From NCBI GenBank assembly GCA_002296885.1, contig DBIH01000021.1, forward strand, positions 1 to 20,372: a DNA stretch of 20,372 bases. Reading direction: 5' to 3'. A model generated the notes under the pieces. It was not told the origin of the DNA and made no database searches. It saw nothing but the letters and a program-made list of their open reading frames with translations. The DNA comes from Flavobacterium sp. UBA807. Its GTDB lineage: Bacteria; Bacteroidota; Bacteroidia; Flavobacteriales; Flavobacteriaceae. A program made the position numbers and the translations under genes. Of the stretch, positions 14,549-20,372 are shown piece by piece; within the stretch, counting starts at the first letter, position 1; the number at the start of each line of letters is the position of its first letter.

Positions 14549-17380
14549 ATGAAAAAACTTGTCATTAGTACTTTATTTTTATTACAGGTTGTTTTTGTGT
14601 TTGCACAAACAGCTACTGGAATTAAAGGAAAAGTTGTAGATTCAAAAAACCAAAAACCATTAGCAAATGTTGTGGCGTCTATCCAAAACACTACTCAGAC
14701 TGTATTAACAAATGCAGCAGGAGAGTTTAGTTTCCCTGATGCTCCAAAAGGAAGCCAATTACTTCAAATTAAAAGTGCCGGATTTAAAGATCAGTTGTTA
14801 TCAGTTGATATTGAACAAGGCAAAATATTAGACTTAGGAGTTGTAGTTATGGAAGAAGACATTACTTCGGAGCAACAATTAAGTTTGGTAACAATTACAG
14901 ATAACGATCTTGATGACGACAATAGTGGTTCTGAAAGCACTTCTGGGTTGTTACAGGCATCGAAAGATGCTTTCCAACAGGCAGCCGCTTTTAATTGGGG
15001 ACAGGCTCGTTTTAGAATAAGAGGTCTTGATAATGAGTATGGAACTACCATGATTAATGGTGTTATCATGAATAAAATTTACGATGGAAGACCTCAATGG
15101 AGTAACTGGGGAGGACTGAATGACGCAACAAGAAATCAGGAGTTTACTTCAGGGTCAGCACCTTCTGATTATACTTTTGGAGGGATTCTTGGAACACAGG
15201 AAATTAATACAAGAGCTTCTATATACAGAAAAGGAGCAAGAGTTTCTTTCTCTGGAACCAATACAAATTACAGTTGGAGAACTATGGGAACCTACGCTTC
15301 AGGGATGAATACAAAAGGATGGGCATTTGTAGTTTCAGCTTCAGGACGTTGGGCTAAAGAAGGTTTCTTTGAAGGGACAGATTACGATGCAAAAGCTTTG
15401 TTTGCAAGTGTTGAAAAGAAATTCAGTGAGAAAAACTCGTTAAACTTTACTTCGATATATTCTGAAAACAGTCGTGGTAAGAGTTCACCAAACACAGCAG
15501 AAACAACAAATTTAGCAGGATATAAATACAACTCTTACTGGGGTTGGCAGGATGGTCAAAAAAGAAATTCGAGAGATAAAACTGTAAATGAGCCAATTTT
15601 AATGTTGACGGATTATTGGAAAATAAATGATAAAACAAATTTGACAACATCTGTGGCACATCAATTCGGAAGTGTTGGGAACAGTCGTTTAGCATATCAG
15701 GGTGTTAACAATCCAGATCCGACGTATTACAGAAACCTTCCAAGTTATTATACTTCAGCATGGAATCCTGATGATTATACCGACTTCTTAGGAGATGATC
15801 CTGCAAACATAGCTTCTGCACAAAGTGCAGCGACTGCTTTCTTGGCAAACAGACAAATCGACTGGAATAATATGTATAATACAAACTTAAGTTCATCTGA
15901 TGGACACAGTGCTTACATTTTATATGAAGACAGAACAGATGATAAAGTTTGGACAGCAAATTCAATTTTAAACTCACAATTAGCCGACAACATCAATATG
16001 AATGCAGGGGTGACTTTTAGAAATCTGAAATCACACAATTTTGCAAATATTTTAGATTTATTGGGAGGTCAGTATTTTGATGATAAAAACTATTTTACAA
16101 ATACTGCTGATCAGCAACAATCTGATTTAAATAATCCAAACCGACAAATCACTGAATACCAGGTTCAACATGGAGATGGTACATTTTCATATAACTATAA
16201 TTTGTTAGCAAATACGATTGATGCTTTCACACAATTTAAATTTACTTACAAAAAAGTTGATTTCTATCTGGCTGAATCTTTCTCAAGAACACAGTATCAA
16301 AGAGAAGGATTATACAGAAATGGTATATATCCAACTAACTCTTTTGGAAAAAGCAACACATACCTTTTTGAAAACTTTGGTTTCAAAGGAGGTTTAACGT
16401 ATAAAATTTCAGGTAGACAATTCCTGAATTTCAACGGAGCTTACATGACTAAAGCGCCATCATTGAGAAATGTTTTCCCTAACGCTCGTATTAATGATAA
16501 CGTTTCTGAAGGACTTCAATCAGAAAATGTTACAAGTGCAGACGCAAGTTACATTATTAAAGCACCAAAATTCAAATCAAGATTAACTGCTTTTTATACT
16601 AATATTAAAAAAGGTCTTGAAACTTCATTCTTCTACGGAGAAGGTGTTTTCCTTGATGATGGTGGCGACGGCGGAGATGCTTTCGTAGCAGAAACACTTT
16701 CAAATGTTGAAAAACAAAACATTGGTCTGGAATTAGGGATGGAATATCAAATTACATCAACAATTAAATTATCACTTTCAGGAGCTTACGGAGAGTACAC
16801 TTACAACAACAATCCAAATGTATCTTTGAACAATGATAATTTAGCTACTCCAACCAATACAAATCCGATAGCTGATTTTGGTCACGCTTATCTAAAAGGA
16901 TATCGTCTTGGTGGCGGACCACAAACAGCAGCTTCATTCGGAATAGAATACAGAGACCCTAAATTCTGGTGGATTGGGGCTAATGCAAACTACATTGCTG
17001 ATAACTATTTAAATATATCTTCATTATTGAGAACCGATAACTTCTTCAGAAATCCAAATGATTTAGAAGGATTAGGTTTCCCTGAAGCTACTCCGGAAAG
17101 AGCAGCGCAGCTTTTACATCAGGAAAAATTTGATGATTTCTACTTAGTTAACCTAACTGGGGGTAAATCATGGAAAATAGGGAAAGAAACGTTTGGTTTC
17201 TTTGCTAGTGTAAATAATGTCTTTGATCAAATTTATAAAACTGGCGGTTTTGAGCAATCCAGAAAAGCAAACTTCAGAGAAGTTAATCAGGATGTTTCAA
17301 GCGGAACTCCGGCTTTCGGGCCTAAATATTTCTACGGTTATGGTAGAACATATTTCTTAAATTTATATGTTAATTTTTAA
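14549..17380 (+). CDS. TonB-dependent outer-membrane receptor
   Basis: This 943-aa protein has a signal peptide (1-20, VFVFAQ) and a carboxypeptidase-regulatory-like domain (about 24-100, starting GIKGKVVDSKNQKPLANV). A plug domain follows at about 130-230 with RIRGLDNEYGTTMINGV. The rest is a beta-barrel rich in aromatic residues, ending in FLNLYVNF with the terminal Phe typical of BamA-inserted barrels. No clear canonical TonB box is seen; the linker holds an acidic stretch (DNDLDDDNSGSES). Such receptors import large or scarce substrates with energy from TonB-ExbBD. The next gene is only 11 bp away, and two lipoproteins occupy the place where a SusD-type partner would be expected. Confidence 0.93.
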   Translation: MKKLVISTLFLLQVVFVFAQTATGIKGKVVDSKNQKPLANVVASIQNTTQTVLTNAAGEFSFPDAPKGSQLLQIKSAGFKDQLLSVDIEQGKILDLGVVVMEEDITSEQQLSLVTITDNDLDDDNSGSESTSGLLQASKDAFQQAAAFNWGQARFRIRGLDNEYGTTMINGVIMNKIYDGRPQWSNWGGLNDATRNQEFTSGSAPSDYTFGGILGTQEINTRASIYRKGARVSFSGTNTNYSWRTMGTYASGMNTKGWAFVVSASGRWAKEGFFEGTDYDAKALFASVEKKFSEKNSLNFTSIYSENSRGKSSPNTAETTNLAGYKYNSYWGWQDGQKRNSRDKTVNEPILMLTDYWKINDKTNLTTSVAHQFGSVGNSRLAYQGVNNPDPTYYRNLPSYYTSAWNPDDYTDFLGDDPANIASAQSAATAFLANRQIDWNNMYNTNLSSSDGHSAYILYEDRTDDKVWTANSILNSQLADNINMNAGVTFRNLKSHNFANILDLLGGQYFDDKNYFTNTADQQQSDLNNPNRQITEYQVQHGDGTFSYNYNLLANTIDAFTQFKFTYKKVDFYLAESFSRTQYQREGLYRNGIYPTNSFGKSNTYLFENFGFKGGLTYKISGRQFLNFNGAYMTKAPSLRNVFPNARINDNVSEGLQSENVTSADASYIIKAPKFKSRLTAFYTNIKKGLETSFFYGEGVFLDDGGDGGDAFVAETLSNVEKQNIGLELGMEYQITSTIKLSLSGAYGEYTYNNNPNVSLNNDNLATPTNTNPIADFGHAYLKGYRLGGGPQTAASFGIEYRDPKFWWIGANANYIADNYLNISSLLRTDNFFRNPNDLEGLGFPEATPERAAQLLHQEKFDDFYLVNLTGGKSWKIGKETFGFFASVNNVFDQIYKTGGFEQSRKANFREVNQDVSSGTPAFGPKYFYGYGRTYFLNLYVNF

Positions 17381-17391
17381 AATATATTGTT

Positions 17392-18009
17392 ATGAAAAAT
17401 TATAAAAAAATTGTTCTTGTATTTATGGCATTATTGCCATTTACAGGGTGTTCTCCGGAAAATGATATCCAAATTCCAAACTCTACAAAATACGCTCTAT
17501 ATGAGGAGTTTTTGAGTAACACGGTTGACGGAACTGACTTAGCTTTAGCAGGATGGACAAACTTTGCTCAGGCGGGAACAGTAAAATGGAAACAGGGAAT
17601 TTACAGCGGAACAAAATACGCTGAATTTACTTCCTATCAATCGGCACAAGCCTCTAACATTGCCTGGTTAGTATCACCTGCAATCAACATGGATACTATG
17701 GACCATGAAACTTTGGCTTTCGACGTAGCTCAGGCTTATGTTTCTTCTTCTGCTAACTCAATCGAACTATTGGTTTCAACAGATTATGACGGCACAAATG
17801 TATTGGCTGCCAACTGGACGCCAATTAGCTTTACTACGCCACCATTGAATTATGATACTAATTTCGACTTTTTCAGTTCGGGTTTAATTGACTTATCCGG
17901 TTATACAGGTAACATATATCTTGCATTCAAATGTAAAGGTTCCGGAACGAATACTTCACTTGATGGAACGTATGAAATTGACAACATTAGAATTTTTGAT
18001 AAAAAATAA
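17392..18009 (+). CDS. Surface-type lipoprotein with choice-of-anchor-J domain
   Basis: This 205-aa protein has a lipoprotein signal peptide with the lipid Cys at residue 20 (LLPFTGCSPEND). The mature part is one jelly-roll of the choice-of-anchor-J/cleaved-adhesin type: an early EEFLS...GWTNF strand, the central AWLVSPAINMD and LAFDVAQAYV, LLVSTDYDG, WTPISF, and the closing YEIDNIRIFDKK. These domains commonly bind carbohydrates or other extracellular ligands. No type IX secretion C-terminal domain is present, so anchoring is by lipid. It is 11 bp after the TonB receptor and 5 bp before the DUF5689 gene, so it belongs to the same operon and is probably an outer-membrane partner of the receptor. 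Confidence 0.87.
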   Translation: MKNYKKIVLVFMALLPFTGCSPENDIQIPNSTKYALYEEFLSNTVDGTDLALAGWTNFAQAGTVKWKQGIYSGTKYAEFTSYQSAQASNIAWLVSPAINMDTMDHETLAFDVAQAYVSSSANSIELLVSTDYDGTNVLAANWTPISFTTPPLNYDTNFDFFSSGLIDLSGYTGNIYLAFKCKGSGTNTSLDGTYEIDNIRIFDKK

Positions 18010-18014
18010 AAACT

Positions 18015-19382
18015 ATGAAAAACATTATTAAATCAGCATTAGTATTATCGCTTGCAATCAGTCTTTTCTCTGGTTGTGCTTCCGATGATCATTATACAAC
18101 GCCAGAGAATACTTTGGTTACGTATGAAATGACGCCTACGAAAACAGTAGCAGAAATTAATTCGGCAGCAACGGCAACTCCGGTTGAGTATACAGCTGAT
18201 GATATTATAGAAGCTTATGTAACTTCAAGTGACGAAAAAGGAACTTTCTACAAGTCTATTTCGTTTCAGACCATCCCAACGGATGCTTCAGCTCCTATAG
18301 GGTTTAGCGTGCCTATTAACGTTACAACGTTATACGGTAAAGGATTTATCCCGGGAAGAAAAGTATATATCAAACTTCAGGGTTTATATACAGCAATCGT
18401 TTACGGTTCTATGCAGATAGGAGCTTTATATAATGGTACCATAGGAAGAATTTCTGAGTTTGAATGGCAAAACCATTTATTCCCATCTTCAACTGTTAAG
18501 GATGAAGATACATTCGTTAGATCGATGAGTTTGGCTCAGGCTTACACTGATGCTAATCAAAATACACTGGTAGAACTTGATAATGTTCAGTTTTCTGAAT
18601 CATCAATTCACAGAACCTATTATGATGTAGATTCAGGTGGAGGAGCAACAAACCATACACTTATTTCTGCTGCAGGAGGTGCTGCTCAAATCATCCGTTT
18701 CAGTAGTTTTGCGCCATTTGTTTACAATCAGGTGCCTTTAAACAGCGGAAAAATTAGAGGTGTTTTAACAAAATACAGTAGTGATTTCCAATTCATAGTG
18801 AGATACGAGCACGATATTAAATTAACAGAGCCTCGTTTTGATGCTAATCCACCGGTTGGAGGAACAGCTTTAGTTTATGGCGGTACGTTAACTGAAAACT
18901 TCACCTCTTACGCAACGAATGCTTCGGTTTTCCCTAAGTATATCAATGACCCTGTAGTGGGAACAAGATTATGGCAAATCAAAACTTTTGGTGGAAATAA
19001 ATACATCCAGATGAGTTCTTTTGGAGGAACACCAGAGGTTAACAAAACCGCTTTCATCGTTCCTGTTGATTTTACAGCAGCAAACGGATTCTCTTTCAAA
19101 ACCTTATCAGGTTATGATAATGGTTCATGTTTAAAAGTGTATTATTCTACTAACTATGTTCCTGGAGGAAAATTATTGGATGCAACGTTAGTTGATATTA
19201 CCTCTAACTTTACCATTCCAAACGGACCGGCTGCAGCTTACGCATCTACTTTTACAAGTAGTGGGACATGGCCAATTCCGGCTTCATTAACAGGCAACGG
19301 TTTCTTCATATTTGTTTATGACGGAAACGGAAACGGTGGTGTTACAACCACTATGGAAGTAGACGATATTACAATCAACTAA
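18015..19382 (+). CDS. DUF5689-domain lipoprotein with C-terminal anchor-J-like domain
   Basis: This 455-aa protein has a lipoprotein signal peptide with the lipid Cys at residue 21 (LFSGCASDDH); the acidic SDD after it favours surface export. Residues about 55-275 match the DUF5689 pattern: IIEAYVTSSDEKGTFYKSIS, a GRKVYIKLQGLY strand, LVELDNVQFSE, and GKIRGVLTKYSSDFQ. This region probably has an OB-like beta fold. Residues about 290-455 (TLTENFTSY, AFIVPVDFTA, LKVYYSTNY, ending MEVDDITIN) form a second jelly-roll resembling the domain of the preceding lipoprotein. It ends the receptor operon, with a strong terminator 20 bp later. The function of DUF5689 is unknown. Confidence 0.85.
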   Translation: MKNIIKSALVLSLAISLFSGCASDDHYTTPENTLVTYEMTPTKTVAEINSAATATPVEYTADDIIEAYVTSSDEKGTFYKSISFQTIPTDASAPIGFSVPINVTTLYGKGFIPGRKVYIKLQGLYTAIVYGSMQIGALYNGTIGRISEFEWQNHLFPSSTVKDEDTFVRSMSLAQAYTDANQNTLVELDNVQFSESSIHRTYYDVDSGGGATNHTLISAAGGAAQIIRFSSFAPFVYNQVPLNSGKIRGVLTKYSSDFQFIVRYEHDIKLTEPRFDANPPVGGTALVYGGTLTENFTSYATNASVFPKYINDPVVGTRLWQIKTFGGNKYIQMSSFGGTPEVNKTAFIVPVDFTAANGFSFKTLSGYDNGSCLKVYYSTNYVPGGKLLDATLVDITSNFTIPNGPAAAYASTFTSSGTWPIPASLTGNGFFIFVYDGNGNGGVTTTMEVDDITIN

Positions 19383-19401
19383 ATTTAGAATATCCTATAT
19401 A

Positions 19402-19432
19402 AAAAAGAGTCCCGAATTTCGGGACTCTTTTT
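19402..19432 (+). terminator. Intrinsic terminator of the receptor operon
   Basis: AAAAAGAGTCCCGA (19402-19415) pairs perfectly with TCGGGACTCTTTTT (19419-19432) around ATT, so the T run is part of the stem. The core is nearly the same as in the terminator at 13264-13289. Confidence 0.92.
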
Positions 19433-19817
19433 ATATTATATATAATTGGCTTTTTGTTTAATTCTTTTAAGTTCCCTTTTGCTTAAAAAACTCATATAAT
19501 TGCTTATTTATTAGCAATTAGCTAATTTAAATGTATTGTGTATTTATTAAAATTAGGGCTTCAAAAGACTTTTTATTTTTTTATTTAAAATGAGGTGTTA
19601 TATAATCCGTTTCAAAATCAAAGAGCAACTATCAATTTGAAACAGGATGTGTTTCAAAATTTATTCTGGCGGTCAAATTGAAACAAAATTTCGAAAAGTT
19701 GAGTAAAAGGAAAGCTAAATCAAAAGTTATAAGATGCAAATAACAATTTCGTCAAGTTTATGAGCATAAGACCAAATTTTATTGCTAAACTAAATGAGAT
19801 TAATTTATATCGATAAC
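19433..19817. other. Gene-free convergent region
   Basis: This very AT-rich stretch of 385 bp between two terminators holds no credible gene. It includes a 7-bp stem (AATTGCT 19498-19504 with AGCAATT 19513-19519) and the pair of GTTTCAAA dyads listed separately. Two tiny frames (16 codons at 19590, 19 codons at 19647) have no support. Confidence 0.7.
19609..19684. repeat. Two tandem imperfect dyads GTTTCAAAAT...AATTTGAAAC
   Basis: GTTTCAAA at 19609-19616 and 19651-19658 alternate with TTTGAAAC at 19636-19643 and ATTGAAAC at 19677-19684. Each pair makes a dyad of about 35 bp, and the two dyads repeat with a 42-bp offset. The sequence between the arms differs between the copies. No T run follows, so they do not look like terminators. 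Confidence 0.65.
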
Positions 19818-19852
19818 AAAAAAATCCCGCCACAACTAAGCGACGGGATTTT
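19818..19852 (-). terminator. Intrinsic terminator of the OmpA-family gene
   Basis: AAAATCCCG (19821-19829) pairs with CGGGATTTT (19844-19852) across a 14-base loop that can pair further by itself. On the minus strand the stem is followed by a T run (complement of 19818-19824), about 22 bp after the stop codon. Confidence 0.88.
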
Positions 19853-19874
19853 GTGTATTGTTTTATTCTGATGC

Positions 19875-20372
19875 TTATTTCACAATTAGGAATTCAGAAC
19901 GTCTGTTTAAAGCATACTGAGCTTCGGTACATGGTTTGCAGATTTCTTTTGGCTCTGTTTCTCCCATTCCTTTTCCGGAAATTCTGCTCGCATCAATTCC
20001 TTTAGAAATGATGTACTGAACCGTAGATTTAGCTCTTCTGTCAGACAAAGCTAAATTGTAGTCATCACTTCCTCTGCTATCCGTATGCGATTTGGCAAGG
20101 ATAACCATCTTGTCATTGTTCTTCATTACCTGAACCAGTTTATCTAACTCAAAAGCACCTTCCTGTGTGATGTTGCTTTTGTTGAATTCAAAGTAAATCG
20201 GTTTCAATACCACTTCAGTTTCTGTTACAATAACGTCAATTGGCTGCAATGCGGCATCAACTTTGGCAGTTGGGCCCTTACCCTTCGCAACAGCAAAAGT
20301 ATTGCCTTCAAAGCCGTCTTTTGAAGCCTGAACCACATATGGTTTGTCACACTCCACTCGGTATTTCACTTC
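19875..20372 (-). CDS. OmpA-family protein, C-terminal part; 5' end beyond the window
   Basis: The frame is open to the right edge, giving about 165 visible residues. A GTG near 20369 is inside the gene and not a start. The first part (YRVECDKPYVVQASKDGFEG) looks like the end of a carboxypeptidase-regulatory-like domain. The OmpA-like domain then spans about the last 115 residues: YFEFNKSNIT, AKSHTDSRGSDDYNLALSDR with the Asp and Arg that bind peptidoglycan diaminopimelate, and ISGKGMGET, ending NRRSEFLIVK. The combination of such a domain with OmpA resembles PorE-type proteins that tie type IX secretion or gliding components to the cell wall. The TPR and propeller regions needed to confirm this would be outside the window. 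Confidence 0.88.
   Translation of the reverse strand, partial: EVKYRVECDKPYVVQASKDGFEGNTFAVAKGKGPTAKVDAALQPIDVIVTETEVVLKPIYFEFNKSNITQEGAFELDKLVQVMKNNDKMVILAKSHTDSRGSDDYNLALSDRRAKSTVQYIISKGIDASRISGKGMGETEPKEICKPCTEAQYALNRRSEFLIVK

Noticed and set aside
15447..15977. Minus-strand frames of 82 and 90 codons inside the TonB receptor gene
   Set aside because: They are antisense to beta-barrel coding sequence and have no start context or family features.
19609..19692. Possible CRISPR array or decayed CRISPR
   Set aside because: There are only two units with divergent centres, no uniform spacers, and no cas genes.
19590..19706. Two tiny plus-strand frames (16 and 19 codons) in the convergent gap
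   Set aside because: There is no promoter, start context or homology support, and they run across the dyad repeat.

Overview
The window looks like chromosomal DNA of a Flavobacterium-type member of the Bacteroidota. The supporting signs are AT-rich sequence, A-rich translation starts with no clear Shine-Dalgarno sites, TAnnTTTG-type -7 promoter boxes, a Bat (MoxR/VWA) operon, a TonB-dependent receptor with an N-terminal carboxypeptidase-regulatory domain next to surface-type lipoproteins, and an OmpA protein with a PorE-like tail. No phage, IS element, CRISPR array, tRNA or rRNA was seen. Both edges cut through genes.

Region 1 (1-6337, minus strand) is a Bat operon read right to left: MoxR ATPase, DUF58 protein, a two-helix membrane protein with a BatD-like N-terminus, BatA, BatB, and a BatC TPR protein that runs off the left edge. 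Most junctions are very tight (0-4 bp or an ATGA overlap). The two loose junctions, 86 and 90 bp long, are filled by inverted arrays of degenerate heptamers.

Region 2 (6580-10447, plus strand) holds five closely spaced genes ending at a strong terminator: aldo/keto reductase, an AlbA_2/Schlafen-like protein overlapping a PPP-type metallophosphatase by 8 bp, a small exported beta-rich protein, and a PhnA-domain protein that has lost most of its usual zinc cysteines.

Region 3 (10501-13233, minus strand) holds a small lipoprotein, an ALDH7-type aldehyde dehydrogenase and 3-hydroxyanthranilate 3,4-dioxygenase. A structured element of a type I recall from other Flavobacterium intergenic regions lies between the last two.

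Region 4 (13301-19382) is a divergent locus. A secreted endonuclease/exonuclease/phosphatase-family enzyme is on the minus strand. Facing away on the plus strand are a TonB-dependent receptor and two lipoproteins, one with a choice-of-anchor-J domain and one with DUF5689 plus an anchor-J-like domain. The gap between the two arms carries mirrored TACATTTG boxes. This reads as an outer-membrane uptake unit with its own secreted phosphodiesterase, plausibly for nucleic acid or organic phosphate. It is the best candidate here for an under-described system.

Region 5 (19383-20372) is a 492-bp convergent gap with two terminators and an unexplained pair of GTTTCAAA/TTTGAAAC dyads, followed by the C-terminal part of an OmpA-family protein cut by the right edge.
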